Source: Haloarcula amylolytica JCM 13557
GTDB taxonomy: Archaea > Halobacteriota > Halobacteria > Halobacteriales > Haloarculaceae
Assembly: GCF_000336615.1 (NCBI RefSeq)
Contig: NZ_AOLW01000035.1
Location: 140,100-204,099 of the forward strand
Length of the DNA stretch: 64,000 nucleotides
Reading direction: 5' to 3'
Positions 43,512 to 53,237 of this stretch are shown piece after piece; position 1 is the stretch's first letter; each line of letters opens with the position of its first letter. The position numbers were made by a program, and so were the translations under genes. The notes below the pieces were generated by a model. It searched no databases. It was not told the origin of the DNA and saw nothing but the letters and a program-made list of their open reading frames with translations.

Positions 43512-43934
43512 TCAGGTAGCCACCAGCACCGGTCGTCCCGCGTTCTGGACGACTCGGTCGGTCACGCTTCCCATTTGACCAGTTTTCGTGTGAGAATGGC
43601 CGTGGTATCCGAGCACGATCAGGTCAGCGTCGACCTCGTCGGCGTAACTGATGATCTCCACGTACGGTTTCCCGTGACAGCAGCGAGTGGTGACCTCGAC
43701 GCCGAGCGCGTCACCTCTCTCGGCGACCTCTGCGAGTTCATCGTTCCCCCATTCCTCGATTTCGATGGTCTCCAGTTCCATACTACTGAGGGCTGGCTCG
43801 GCGTGTCGGTCCGTATCGACAACAAAGACGGCGTGAAGCTCGGCACCGTGTTGCTCGGCCTGTTCGAGCGCGTGTGTCGCTGCGCGGTTCGCGTCAGCAC
43901 TGCCGTCGGTCGCGACCACAATCGTGTCGTACAT
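43512..43934 (-). CDS. Universal stress protein, single domain
   Basis: A 140-residue UspA-family protein. It begins MYDTIVVATDGSADANRA and contains the ATP-type loop GYHGHSHTKTGQMGSVTDRVVQNAGRPVLV near the end (by span), with the G-2x-G-9x-G(S/T) pattern modified to GHSH. I chose the start at 43934 because the family begins 2-3 residues before the first strand. A stress or energy-state role is usual. It lies among other stress-type genes (44105-49644). Confidence 0.88.
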   Translation of the reverse strand: MYDTIVVATDGSADANRAATHALEQAEQHGAELHAVFVVDTDRHAEPALSSMELETIEIEEWGNDELAEVAERGDALGVEVTTRCCHGKPYVEIISYADEVDADLIVLGYHGHSHTKTGQMGSVTDRVVQNAGRPVLVAT

Positions 43935-44104
43935 ACTAAAAGAATGCACCGCTTCCTATTTCAATCCGCTGACCATTATCACAAGCTAATAATCTATTGT
44001 TGTATTGGGAACCCGTCCATATATCGATCCGTTCGATTTTCGGAGGTGGCGCGTATCGTATTTACAACGGCTAAACCGCCATTTTCTCCCCAAGTCGGTG
44101 GCAA

Positions 44105-44584
44105 TCACGGTTCGATGTTCTCCCGGAAGTCGGGTGCCAGTCCGGTCTGTCGGATACCGGCAAGGTCCGTTATCTCGAACTCGTAGAGTGCGACCCCGCC
44201 GGAGGTGGTGGCCGTCTGGAGCGTGTTGGGTCGCCAGGCGTTCTGTGTCATCGCCGTGATATCCGACCAGTCGTCCTCAGGCACACTGCTGATATCGCCG
44301 GCAAGCATCACGCTCTGCCACTCGAACGCCGTGTCGATGTCGTAGACGAGAAACCGGCCACGGCCGGCTCGCTCAGTCAGTTCCGCTTTCCGACTCGATT
44401 CGCCGAGGAGATAGGTGAAATAGAGGCAGGCTCCGTCGTCGAAGCCGTACGATAACGGCAGCAGATACGGGACATCCGCCGTCGGAAGCCCCAAGACTCC
44501 GGTCGAGTGTGTGGCGAGGAATTCCCGAATCGCTTCGTCGTCCATCTGTTCGAGTCCGTACTCTTCTAATTGGTCGATTGTCAT
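44105..44584 (-). CDS. Pyridoxamine 5'-phosphate oxidase-fold protein, copy 1
   Basis: A 159-residue protein with the split-barrel flavin/PNPOx fold: REFLATHSTGVLGLPTADVPYLLPLSYGF, FTYLLGESSRKAELTERAG, FLVYDIDTAFEWQSVMLAGDI in order (by span). Such small proteins bind FMN, F420 or haem and are often redox or stress proteins rather than vitamin B6 enzymes. A distant paralogue is at 46535. The N-terminal 20 residues are a short acidic helix. Confidence 0.85.
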   Translation of the reverse strand: MTIDQLEEYGLEQMDDEAIREFLATHSTGVLGLPTADVPYLLPLSYGFDDGACLYFTYLLGESSRKAELTERAGRGRFLVYDIDTAFEWQSVMLAGDISSVPEDDWSDITAMTQNAWRPNTLQTATTSGGVALYEFEITDLAGIRQTGLAPDFRENIEP

Positions 44585-44807
44585 AGGTCGCGTCTGATCA
44601 TCCGGTTACGTATCACGAATGCAACCCCACGCTAAAAAAAGTAGAGCGGACTTCTCAGAGGGAGTGGCTGTTCACAATACGGCACAGATACTGTTATATC
44701 GCCGAAGTCGGCCGATACTCGTCGGACGGTAGTACGTATGCCCGCTGGTTTTCAGCCAGTGAGAAGTCCCACCGGACGCTATATTGTTGCACTACCAACA
44801 CGAATAC

Positions 44808-45290
44808 ATGGACTTCGATGAGTTCACCGGCGAGATACAGCACAGGCTTGAACTACCCGGTACTGGTGAGGCCGTTCGGGCGACCCGCGCGACACTGCTA
44901 CCCCTGGGACAGCGCATTCCCGCGGAGAACGCCGCGGACTTCGCTGCCTCCCTCCCGATGGAAATCAAGTGGTATATGACCGGCGCCGTCCGCGACCACG
45001 GGCAGCGGTTTGACTGGACGGAGTTCGTCGACCGTGTCGCCGAAATAGAAGGGGTTGAACCGTCGGACGCAGCGTACCACGCACGCGTCGTTGTTGACCT
45101 GATGCATACGGCGGTCCCGGCCGCCGATTTTCAGGACCTCCGCGGCCAACTCCCCGAAAGTGCGGACGAGGAAAACTGGCGCGAACTCTTCAGCATAGTC
45201 GATGCCGGTGGCTGGGGCGAGGCGGAAGAGGTGCAAACCGGCGGTGGTCCACAAAAGTCTGCTGAAGCCCCTCAGTGGGACAGTCAGTAG
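44808..45290 (+). CDS. DUF2267-family protein
   Basis: A 160-residue helical protein of the DUF2267 family: MDFDEFTGEIQHRL at the start, ATRATLLPLGQRIPAENAADFAASLP in the first repeat (by span) and the second half-repeat with FVDRVAEIEGV and FQDLRGQLPE. The ATG at 44808 is 23-30 bases after a TATA-like ctatatt, fitting leaderless expression; an earlier in-frame ATG-like start is less likely. The function is unknown, but in many bacteria and archaea the family sits near stress proteins and cation ATPases, as it does here. Confidence 0.82.
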   Translation: MDFDEFTGEIQHRLELPGTGEAVRATRATLLPLGQRIPAENAADFAASLPMEIKWYMTGAVRDHGQRFDWTEFVDRVAEIEGVEPSDAAYHARVVVDLMHTAVPAADFQDLRGQLPESADEENWRELFSIVDAGGWGEAEEVQTGGGPQKSAEAPQWDSQ

Positions 45291-45511
45291 CAGCTCTCAT
45301 ATCGGTTTCAAACGAATATATCTTGACACAATCTGGTAATAACTGTACGATTGTTACGCCTTCCCCTCATACTTTGGGAGGTGTACCGACGAGAACTGCT
45401 GGCCACGCAGTCTAACTATTCGAGACGCCGATCTCAGCCGCCGGATTTCTAATAGCGTGAGAATCGCGACTACAGTTTATTTACTGACAGCAACAATTCG
45501 TAAACACAGCA

Positions 45512-46414
45512 ATGTTCGATTCAATTCTGGTCCCGACTGACGGCAGCGAACACGCGACCCGGGCCGCCGAGCACGGGGCAGCGCTGGCCCGTGCGTTCGG
45601 CGCGAGCCTGCACGTCATCGCTGTCATCGACACGCGAACAGCAGGCGGGCCGTTCAGCGGCGACGATCTCGAAGACGAGACACTCGACCGCATGACGGCC
45701 GACGCCGAAGAAACAGTCGCGGCTATCACGGACGCGGTGGACGCCGCCGGAGCGATTCAGACGACTATCCGCAAGGGAGATCCAGTTGACGAGATTTGCG
45801 CATACCGCGACGACCACGATGTGGACCTGATTGCGATGGGAACGCACGGCCGCACAGGCGTCGGGCGATATCTCGCCGGGAGCGTGACAGAGAGCGTCGT
45901 TCGGCAGGCCGACGTCCCTGTTCTCACTGTCCGTGCAACCGACCGAAGTCGCGACACCGCTCCCTACGACGATATCCTCGTCCCGACGGACGGAAGCACA
46001 CCTGCAGCGGCCGCAGTTGAGCCCGCATGCGAGATTGCGGCGCAGTTCGACGCCCGCGTTCACGCACTGAACGTCGTCAACCTCAGCAATATCGCAACCG
46101 GCTCCGAATACACGCTACCGAAAGACCTGATCGAGTCCCTGGAGTCCCAAGGGGAGAAAGTGACAGAGCGGATTGCGGCACGAGCACGCGAATCCGGAGT
46201 GGAAACTGTCACACGGGTCGTCAGTGGATTCCCGGCGGCAGATATTCTTGAGTACGCTGACGAGAACGGCATCGATCTGATCGCCATGGGGACGGCCGGT
46301 CGGACCGGTCTCAACCGGTTCCTCGTGGGAAGCACGACAGAACGGATCATCAGACACGCCGATATGCCTGTACTCGCAGTCAACGCCCGAGACCAGCGCG
46401 GTGACGAGGCCTGA
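45512..46414 (+). CDS. Tandem universal stress protein
   Basis: A 300-residue protein of two Usp domains, residues 1-145 (ILVPTDGSEHATRAAEHG to GTHGRTGVGRYLAGSVTE) and 150-292 (ILVPTDGSTPAAAAVEPA to GTAGRTGLNRFLVGSTTE). Both have the nucleotide-binding pattern G-2x-G-9x-G(S/T), so both may bind ATP. It probably arose by duplication. It is transcribed ahead of the PNPOx-fold gene at 46535 and the P-type ATPase, with modest gaps. Confidence 0.92.
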   Translation: MFDSILVPTDGSEHATRAAEHGAALARAFGASLHVIAVIDTRTAGGPFSGDDLEDETLDRMTADAEETVAAITDAVDAAGAIQTTIRKGDPVDEICAYRDDHDVDLIAMGTHGRTGVGRYLAGSVTESVVRQADVPVLTVRATDRSRDTAPYDDILVPTDGSTPAAAAVEPACEIAAQFDARVHALNVVNLSNIATGSEYTLPKDLIESLESQGEKVTERIAARARESGVETVTRVVSGFPAADILEYADENGIDLIAMGTAGRTGLNRFLVGSTTERIIRHADMPVLAVNARDQRGDEA

Positions 46415-46534
46415 AGACAGGAACGCGTCTTCCTGTCTGTCAGCGTCTGATTGGGTGCGCCCGTGTCCCCGGCGAGGCGGCAGTCAGACCGACACGACCA
46501 TGCACTTATTACTGTTCCTGTCGTGACACTACCC

Positions 46535-46969
46535 ATGGCTGCGGACAACCCGGTTACGATGACGGACGAGGAACGGGACGCGTTTCTGGACAACGGGGGG
46601 ACGGGCGTCCTCTCGCTCGCCGCCGGCGACGCGCCGCCGCATTCAGTCCCGGTTTCGTACGGGTACGACGCGCCTACCACCACATTCTACTTCCGGCTAG
46701 CGGTCGGTGTAGAGCGGTCGAAGGGAGAACTTGACGACCGCGCGGCGACGTTCGTGACTTATCACGAGACGGATGCGGGATGGCAAAGCGTAGTCGCGAG
46801 CGGTCGGCTCGAAGATGTCGAACAGGAGGGGATCGAGACGGAAACACTGGAAGGACTGGAACACGTCGATATGCCCATGGTCGACATCTTCGAACGCCCC
46901 CTCCGCGAAGTGGACTTCGAGTTCTACCGCCTCGTACCGGATGAGCTAACCGGACGGACCGAATCCTAG
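46535..46969 (+). CDS. Pyridoxamine 5'-phosphate oxidase-fold protein, copy 2
   Basis: A 144-residue split-barrel protein: EERDAFLDNGGTGVLSLAAGDAPPHSVPVSYGYD (by span), TTTFYFRLAVG, GWQSVVASGRLEDV, and REVDFEFYRLVPDELTGR at the end. It probably binds a flavin-type cofactor. I chose the ATG at 46535; the earlier start would add 28 residues with no match. It lies 89 bases before the P-type ATPase and on the same strand. Confidence 0.84.
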   Translation: MAADNPVTMTDEERDAFLDNGGTGVLSLAAGDAPPHSVPVSYGYDAPTTTFYFRLAVGVERSKGELDDRAATFVTYHETDAGWQSVVASGRLEDVEQEGIETETLEGLEHVDMPMVDIFERPLREVDFEFYRLVPDELTGRTES

Positions 46970-47058
46970 GGCGGACGGTTCTCCGCAGTACCGACTCGAA
47001 GAAGAACCGCTGTACTGAATAGGCGAACTCATATCAACATAGCGGTAGAGTACCCTCC

Positions 47059-49644
47059 ATGTCCGAAGCCGCCCACACACAATCGACTGCCGACGCTCTT
47101 TCGGGGCTCGACAGCGAATCTGATGGGTTGTCGGCGTCGGAAGCCCGAACGCGGCGTGACAGACACGGCGAGAACGAGATAACGCAGGGGAGCAAACGGA
47201 CACCACTCGACATCGCTATCGCCCAGTTCGACAGCGCCCTTATCTGGGTTCTCGTTGCGGCCGCGATACTGTCCGTGTGGGCGGGACACGCTGTCGACGC
47301 AGTCCTGATAGCCGTGATCGTGGTCGGGAACGGCCTGTTCGGCTTCGTCCAGGACTACCGCGCAGAGGGGACGCTCGAATCCTTGCGGGAACTGACCGCC
47401 CCAACCGCGACAGTCAGACGCGAGGGGCAGTCCGTCGAGGTCGACGCGACTGAACTCGTCCCGGGTGACGTTATCGAACTGGAAAGCGGCGACGTCGTTC
47501 CGGCCGACGGTCGACTGATCGGCTGTCAGTCCCTGGAGGTCGACGAAGCGGCGCTCACTGGAGAGAGCACGCCGGTCTCGAAGGGAACCGACCCGGTGGA
47601 CCTCGACGCACCGCTCGCGGAGCGAGAACCGATGGTGTACAAGGGCACCAACGTCACGCGCGGTTCGGGCGTTGCCGTCCTCACGGCGACCGGGATGGAC
47701 ACTGAGGTCGGCGCCATAGCCCGCCAACTCGCAGGAACGGAGGAGACTGACACACCACTGCAGACGGAACTCGACACGTTAGGCCGGACGCTCGGCATCG
47801 GCGTGATGGTACTTGCTGCCCTCGTGGTTCCACTCCTCGTCTTCCGGGGGACCGAACTGATCCAGGCGGCACTCACCGCGATTTCGCTCGCTGTGGCCGC
47901 GGTCCCCGAGGGACTCCCGGCGGTTGTGACGCTAACGCTGGCCCTCGGTGTCCGGAAAATGGCCGACGAGAACGCTCTCGTGCGGCGCTTGCCCGCCGTC
48001 GAGGCGCTGGGCTCCGTCGATGTCATCTGCACCGACAAGACCGGGACACTGACCGAGGGGCGAATGTCAGTCAGTCGGATCTGGGTCAACGACGCTGTCG
48101 TCGACAGTGACGAAATAGAGGGTGAACCCCTGCCGGACCGCGTTGCCACGGTGCTCCGCGCCGGGACACTGTGTAGCGATGCGACGCTCGAAGCGGGGGA
48201 CCCGACGGAGCAGGCCATCGTCATGGCGGCTGACGAGTCCGGAATCGACGTCGAACGCCTCCGCGAAGAGCACCCGAGAACGGACGAGATTCCGTTCTCG
48301 TCGGAGCGCAAGTGGATGGGCACTGTTCACGATGACACGGTCTATGTGAAAGGCGCACCCGAAGTAATCCTCTCGAAGTGCTCCCGCGTCCTCACCGATA
48401 CCGGCCCGGCGGACCTGACGCCCGACAGAGCCGAGCAGATCAGAGAGCAGGTCGGTGCGTTCGCTGACGACGCGCTCAGGGTGCTCGCAGTGGCGTACAC
48501 GGAAGATACCACCGTGGTAGAACGGAACGACACAACTGGCGAGGCCGACGATGTCAGTGCCGACCTGATCTTCGCCGGGTTGGTCGGCATGATCGACCCG
48601 GCCCGCGAGGAGGTCGCCGACGCGATTGCGGCGACCGAGCGTGCAGGCGTTGGCGTCAAGATGGTAACCGGCGACAACGTCCGGACCGCCGCGGCCATCG
48701 CCGGAGAACTCGGTCTGGGGCAGCGCGTGATGGAAGGCCGCGATGTCGAGGAATGCTCCGAGGAAGCGCTCCGCGACCGTGTCGAGTCGGTCGACGTGTT
48801 CGCACGCACGTCTCCGGAGCACAAGGTCCGGATTCTGCAGGCGCTACAGGCGAACGGTCACACCGTCGCAATGACAGGCGATGGGGTCAACGACGCACCA
48901 GCGCTGAAAAACGCCGATATCGGCGTCGCGATGGGCGTGCGCGGGACTGACGTGGCCAAACAGGCCAGCGACGTTATCTTGTTGGACGATAACTACGCGA
49001 CAATCGAGCGGGCAATCGAGCGGGGACGGGCGATCTTCGACAACGTCTGGAAGTTCGTCGGGTATCTGCTGAGTGCCAACGTGGCCGAAGTCGCCATCGT
49101 CTTTATCGCCTCGCTCTTTGGCTACCTCGTCCTGCCGGCGGTCCAGTTGCTGTGGATTAATCTACTGACCGATGGTCTGCCAGCGCTTGCGCTCGGGGCC
49201 GACCCCAAAAGCGATGACGTGATGCAGCGACCGCCCAGAGACCCGGATCGCGGCATCGTCGACCACGATATGCTCGCGCTCATCGGGGGTACAGGCGTCA
49301 TCTCGACAACTGTGATGCTCGGCCTGCTACTGGTCACGCTTGCCGGCGCACCCGCAGTCACGCCGTACGCGATGACGATGATATTCACCGGGTTCGTGTT
49401 CCTCGAATTCGAGAAGCTGTACGTGATCCGCTGGCTCCGCGAGACACCGACGCTGTCGAATCGGTGGCTGGCGTCCGCAGTAGGCGGGTCGATACTCCTG
49501 CAACTCGCCGTGCTGTACACCCCCCTCAACGTCTACTTCGGGACGGTCCCGCTCAGACTCACTGATTGGGGGTTGATTGGCGGCATCCTCTTACTCGCCT
49601 TGCCACTGTACCTCGCTGTCGCCAGCGGTGTGAAACGCCTGTGA
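47059..49644 (+). CDS. P-type cation ATPase, Ca2+ (P2A) type
   Basis: An 861-residue P-type ATPase. The cation-ATPase N domain comes first (GLSASEARTRRDRHGENEI). Actuator domain: LTGEST near residue 170; phosphorylation site CTDKTGTLTEG near 327; hinge TGDGVNDAPALKNADIGVAMG. Helix 4 reads VAAVPEGLPAVVTL and helix 6 LLWINLLTDGLPALALG, matching P2A/P2D-type Ca2+ pumps. About ten helices. It likely exports Ca2+ (or Mn2+, as some relatives do). It resembles the CtpF-type pumps found in dormancy regulons. A 13-bp palindrome, ccggta-g-taccgg, lies 10 bases after the stop. Confidence 0.9.
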   Translation: MSEAAHTQSTADALSGLDSESDGLSASEARTRRDRHGENEITQGSKRTPLDIAIAQFDSALIWVLVAAAILSVWAGHAVDAVLIAVIVVGNGLFGFVQDYRAEGTLESLRELTAPTATVRREGQSVEVDATELVPGDVIELESGDVVPADGRLIGCQSLEVDEAALTGESTPVSKGTDPVDLDAPLAEREPMVYKGTNVTRGSGVAVLTATGMDTEVGAIARQLAGTEETDTPLQTELDTLGRTLGIGVMVLAALVVPLLVFRGTELIQAALTAISLAVAAVPEGLPAVVTLTLALGVRKMADENALVRRLPAVEALGSVDVICTDKTGTLTEGRMSVSRIWVNDAVVDSDEIEGEPLPDRVATVLRAGTLCSDATLEAGDPTEQAIVMAADESGIDVERLREEHPRTDEIPFSSERKWMGTVHDDTVYVKGAPEVILSKCSRVLTDTGPADLTPDRAEQIREQVGAFADDALRVLAVAYTEDTTVVERNDTTGEADDVSADLIFAGLVGMIDPAREEVADAIAATERAGVGVKMVTGDNVRTAAAIAGELGLGQRVMEGRDVEECSEEALRDRVESVDVFARTSPEHKVRILQALQANGHTVAMTGDGVNDAPALKNADIGVAMGVRGTDVAKQASDVILLDDNYATIERAIERGRAIFDNVWKFVGYLLSANVAEVAIVFIASLFGYLVLPAVQLLWINLLTDGLPALALGADPKSDDVMQRPPRDPDRGIVDHDMLALIGGTGVISTTVMLGLLLVTLAGAPAVTPYAMTMIFTGFVFLEFEKLYVIRWLRETPTLSNRWLASAVGGSILLQLAVLYTPLNVYFGTVPLRLTDWGLIGGILLLALPLYLAVASGVKRL

Positions 49645-49653
49645 CGCTCCGAT

Positions 49654-49666
49654 CCGGTAGTACCGG
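49654..49666. terminator. Short palindrome after the ATPase gene
   Basis: The sequence ccggta-g-taccgg is a near-perfect palindrome directly after the stop at 49644. It could contribute to transcript ending or mark a binding site. No T-run follows, so a terminator role is doubtful. Confidence 0.25.
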
Positions 49667-49806
49667 CCGTTCGGTCTGGGTTTCCACATCTCGTTGCCGA
49701 TTCCGCCAGGCGTGCGCCTGCAGACGGAGACCGGGCGGCCCTTTGCCCCGGAGTGATTGGCTATCGTTGGGCCGCTCCTCTCGAAAAGCCGTCTACCGTA
49801 CCGCTC

Positions 49807-51231
49807 TCAATCCAGTTGTCCGCTGAGCACTTTGGCGGCGACCAGCACCGGGTCCCAGACGGGGCTGAACGGCGGCGCGTACGCCAGGTCCAGCCGTTCG
49901 AGTTCGTCGATGGTCATGTCCCCCTCGATGGCCGTCGCGAGCGTGTCGATACGTATCGCCGCCCGGTCTTCCCCGACGATTGCGCCGCCCAGTAGGCGAC
50001 CGCTCTCCCGGTCGGCGACGAGCGTCACGTCGGTGTCGTCGCCGCCGGGGTAGTACCCCGACCGGGAGCCGGCCGTGACTGTCTTCGACACCGGGTCGAA
50101 GCCGTTAGCGCTGGCCTGCTCGTGGTCGAGGAGGCCGACGCGACCGCATTCGAGGTCGAACGCCTTCACGACGGCTGTCCCGGCGATGTTTCCGACGGGC
50201 GAGGGGTCGCCGGCGACGGTCTGCCCGATTGCGCGACCGGCCCGGTTCGCGGTCAGTCCGAGTGGGACCCAGTCAGGCTCGCCAGTCACGGTGTGGCTGT
50301 CCTCGGCACAGTCCCCGGCGGCGTAGACGCCGTCGACACTCGTCGCACCGTACTCGTCGACCGCTATCGCACCGGAGGCCCCGAGTTCGACCGGTGTGTC
50401 TTCGACGATGGCGGTGTTCGGCTTGATGCCGATACCGACAAGCGCGAGGTCTCCGTCGGTGATACCGCCGTCGTGAGCGACCGACGCGACGCGCCCGCCC
50501 TCGTCGCCGACGAGTTCCTCGACGGCGGTGTTCAGATGCAGTGTCACGCCCTGTTCCCGGAGGTGATCGGCAACGCGCTCGCCAACTGCTTCCCCAAACG
50601 GCGGCAGGAGGTGGCCTGACCGCTGGAAGAGATGGGTCTCGACGTTGTGGGCCCGGAACGCCTCGGCCATCTCCACACCGACGTAGCCGCCGCCGACGAT
50701 AGCGACTCGCTCCGGTGGCTCCCAGTCGGCGTACTTCTCGACGAGTGCTGTATCGACGTACTCGATACTCGTATCGACGGCGGAGTCGCCCGGCTCAGAA
50801 AGCGCGGCGCGGACCGCGGCGGCCGAATCGAGACCGTGCATCGTGAACGCGCCGTCGAGTTCCGCCCCCGGTATCGGCCCGGTCACCGCGTGTGCGCCCG
50901 TCGCGACCAGCAGGTCGCTGTATGGCTGGCTGAACGTCCCACCGTCGTGGGCGACGGTGACCGTTTCTGCGTCGGTGTCCACGCCGACGACTTCGTGGTT
51001 TCGGCGGAGGTCGATACCGCGCTCAGACGCCTTCTCGGGCGACAGCGAGAGAAGGTCCGTCAGCCGCTCGACAGTTCCTTTCACGTAGTAGGGCGTCCCG
51101 CAGTGGGCATAGGATACCCACTCCCCTTTCTCGAAGACAATCACGTCACGGTCCGGTGCCTCACGGGTGAACTTGCTCGCGGCGCTCAGTCCGGCCGCGT
51201 CGCCACCGATGACTACGAACGGGTCCGTCAT
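49807..51231 (-). CDS. CoA-disulfide reductase / NADH oxidase-like flavoprotein
   Basis: A 474-residue FAD- and NAD(P)H-dependent pyridine-nucleotide-disulfide oxidoreductase. The FAD-binding start is GGDAAGLSAA, the active cysteine is in WVSYAHCGTPYYV (about residue 43, as in CoA-disulfide reductases), the NAD(P)-binding motif is VAIVGGGYVGVEMAE near 165, and the second FAD motif is VYAAGDCAE. It ends in a dimerisation domain (AIRIDTLATAIEGDMTIDELERLD, by span). It could reduce CoA disulfide or persulfides or act as NADH oxidase or polysulfide reductase. Position at the edge of the sulfur island favours thiol-disulfide or persulfide substrates. Confidence 0.87.
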   Translation of the reverse strand: MTDPFVVIGGDAAGLSAASKFTREAPDRDVIVFEKGEWVSYAHCGTPYYVKGTVERLTDLLSLSPEKASERGIDLRRNHEVVGVDTDAETVTVAHDGGTFSQPYSDLLVATGAHAVTGPIPGAELDGAFTMHGLDSAAAVRAALSEPGDSAVDTSIEYVDTALVEKYADWEPPERVAIVGGGYVGVEMAEAFRAHNVETHLFQRSGHLLPPFGEAVGERVADHLREQGVTLHLNTAVEELVGDEGGRVASVAHDGGITDGDLALVGIGIKPNTAIVEDTPVELGASGAIAVDEYGATSVDGVYAAGDCAEDSHTVTGEPDWVPLGLTANRAGRAIGQTVAGDPSPVGNIAGTAVVKAFDLECGRVGLLDHEQASANGFDPVSKTVTAGSRSGYYPGGDDTDVTLVADRESGRLLGGAIVGEDRAAIRIDTLATAIEGDMTIDELERLDLAYAPPFSPVWDPVLVAAKVLSGQLD

Positions 51232-51411
51232 ACAGACCCTCGTATCGCTGCGGTACTAATGATTGCGTGAGGTCCGGGTAACTGCGTGGGCTACTGGAAG
51301 CGATTGTGTCCGGGACGGATTCGAACCAGCCAGTCGGTCTGTCCCCTCTCCATGGTCGACCGTCACCAGCATCTACGGCTGAACGTGGTTGAGGACATGC
51401 TGAGCCAACTT

Positions 51412-52197
51412 TCACACGACTCCAAGACCACTGGCGACCAGTCTGAAGCCGATAATCGATAGTAAGGCTAGCACGGCGGCTCGACGGACCCGGTCACTGA
51501 CAGCGGTCCTGAGTCGCTTCCCGACTGCGACACCGGCAACGGCCGGCACGGCTGCGAGAACGGACGTTCCAGCGACAACCGCGCTGGGATAGAGCCCGAA
51601 GACGCCGGCAAAAGCGACCCGCGTGACGCTGAGTCCCAGAAACACCAGCGCGACGACGCCGACGAACACGCTGTGCGAGAGGTCGAAACTCCGGAGATAC
51701 GCGACGAGCTGGACGCCGACGTTCGTTCCGCCGAACAGCGCCCCCGAAACGCCGCCGATGCCGACCATCGCAAGCGGTGTCTTCCCGAGGTCGCTGTTGC
51801 CCACTGACACCCATCCGGGAAGCGGCACCCGCTGCTGGGCGGTCGCCACAAACCCCAGGGTCAGCAGGCCGAGTCCGACACGGAGCGGCGCTTCCGGGAG
51901 CCTGTCGAGTACAGCCATCCCGACAACGGTCCCGACCAGCGCCGCAGCGATGAGCGGTCCGAACCGCTGGCTACAGGTACGCAGTTCACGCCGTGAGAGG
52001 TCCCGAACCAGTGAAACGTTGACTGCGAGGATAGGGAGAATCATGAACACGACGGCGGTCGCCGGGTCGATGACCGTCGCAAGCGCCATCGTCCCGACGA
52101 CGGCGAAGCCGAAGCCAGCAAGTCCGTTTGTCGCCCCAGCGACAAGGACGATGGCCGTCACTATCACGACCATTGTCCACGAGGCTGGCAGAATCAT
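51412..52197 (-). CDS. TauE/SafE-family sulfite or sulfonate exporter
   Basis: A 261-residue membrane protein with about eight helices and the TauE/SafE (DUF81) pattern: NGLAGFGFAVVGTMALATVIDPATAVVFMILPI early and GGVSGALFGGTNVGVQLVAYL in the second half (both by span). It probably moves an anionic organosulfur or sulfite species across the membrane. The ATG at 52197 gives a normal N-terminus; a longer frame adds 34 odd residues. It lies beside sulfur-transfer genes. Confidence 0.87.
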   Translation of the reverse strand: MILPASWTMVVIVTAIVLVAGATNGLAGFGFAVVGTMALATVIDPATAVVFMILPILAVNVSLVRDLSRRELRTCSQRFGPLIAAALVGTVVGMAVLDRLPEAPLRVGLGLLTLGFVATAQQRVPLPGWVSVGNSDLGKTPLAMVGIGGVSGALFGGTNVGVQLVAYLRSFDLSHSVFVGVVALVFLGLSVTRVAFAGVFGLYPSAVVAGTSVLAAVPAVAGVAVGKRLRTAVSDRVRRAAVLALLSIIGFRLVASGLGVV

Positions 52198-52346
52198 ATG
52201 GTATCTTGTCCTGTGCGACTCCCACGGCGGCCCGGAACCGATTCCGGGCCGGGGAGTGGTTCTTGCGAAGTACTTACACGGCCCTGGATAAAGCCGCATC
52301 GTGTTTCGCCACGGTGGGTTCGAAGGTGACCGGTTTGCTGCCGGGA

Positions 52347-52703
52347 TCAGAACGTGATGATTTCGTAGTCGTCGTCGACGAGCGAGCGAATGCTCGGGTG
52401 GCCGTCGTGCTCGTCCAGCGTGACGAGTCCGGAGTCGGCGACGGCGTCTTCCACGCCGAACGCACCGGAACAGTAGTCACAGACGGCCGTATCCTCTTTG
52501 ACGGTCTGGTACAGTTCGTGGTAGTCGCTGTCCTCGTCTTCGAGTTCCGGAATCCACTGCGTTCCGGCCCCGTCGAAGATGAGTTCGAGGTCGTCCTCGT
52601 CGTTCTCTGCGAACTCCTTTGCGGCTTCGAGGCCGTTTGCGAGTCGGCCGAGATTCTCGTGTCCCTCTGTCCCTGCGAGGATGATGATGGCTGCTTTCGT
52701 CAT
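52347..52703 (-). CDS. DsrE-family protein
   Basis: A 118-residue DsrE/F-like protein (TKAAIIILAGTEGHENLGRLAN at the start, by span; VCDYCSGAFGVEDAV in the middle). The fold is shared with sulfur carriers of the DsrE/TusD type. The cysteine pair CDYC lies where the family's active cysteine falls, which supports sulfur transfer. The ATG at 52703 begins the first strand directly. Confidence 0.83.
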   Translation of the reverse strand: MTKAAIIILAGTEGHENLGRLANGLEAAKEFAENDEDDLELIFDGAGTQWIPELEDEDSDYHELYQTVKEDTAVCDYCSGAFGVEDAVADSGLVTLDEHDGHPSIRSLVDDDYEIITF

Positions 52704-52844
52704 TACGTAGCGTAATAGCACTCCCACTAATATATTATGAATGGGTGCGTGCGACGGCGCTGAACTCGCACCAAGTGTTTATTAACTAGTGCCAGTCGGC
52801 AAGTGAATGAGTCGACATACGAGGTATCGTCTACAGATATGGCC

Positions 52845-53204
52845 TTATTCAGCGTAGGATTCGATGAGCGCTCGGAGCGCTTCTTCTCCTTCCAGGCCGA
52901 CGACTTCCTCTACCTGCTCGCCATTGGCGAACAGGATGAGCGTCGGCACGCCCCGGACGCCGTACGACTGTGCGAGTTGCTGGTTCGCGTCGACATCGAC
53001 TTTGGCGACGGTCGCGCCGGTCTCTGCGGCCAGCGTCTCGACGATCGGTTCGAGCATCTGGCACGGGCCACACCAGTCGGCATAGAAATCCGTGAGGACG
53101 ACGTCGTGCTTGTCGACGACATCGTCGAGATGGTCCGTTCCGTCGATGTGAAGCGGTTCGTCCGTCGTAGTCGTCCCGGCGTCGGATGCAGTATCAGTTG
53201 CCAT
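52845..53204 (-). CDS. trxA: Thioredoxin, copy 1
   Basis: A 119-residue thioredoxin with an acidic N-terminal tail. The active site is FYADWCGPCQML, with the cis-proline segment GVRGVPTLILF. It reduces disulfides in the cytoplasm, and in this context may reduce persulfide carriers. The ATG at 53204 avoids an unlikely 17-residue extension. The shared motif of the sulfur island (53238-53259) lies about 35 bases upstream of the start. A second thioredoxin at 61820 is very similar in its core. Confidence 0.9.
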   Translation of the reverse strand: MATDTASDAGTTTTDEPLHIDGTDHLDDVVDKHDVVLTDFYADWCGPCQMLEPIVETLAAETGATVAKVDVDANQQLAQSYGVRGVPTLILFANGEQVEEVVGLEGEEALRALIESYAE

Positions 53205-53237
53205 CAACAGACTATACGCGTCAGCGCCAAATAAAGG

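Noticed and set aside
51311-51327. tRNA-like T-arm (minus strand ggttcgaatccgtcccg)
   Set aside because: The 5-pair T stem does not close and there is no matching acceptor or anticodon arm upstream, so no tRNA can be built. It may be chance or an attachment-site relic.
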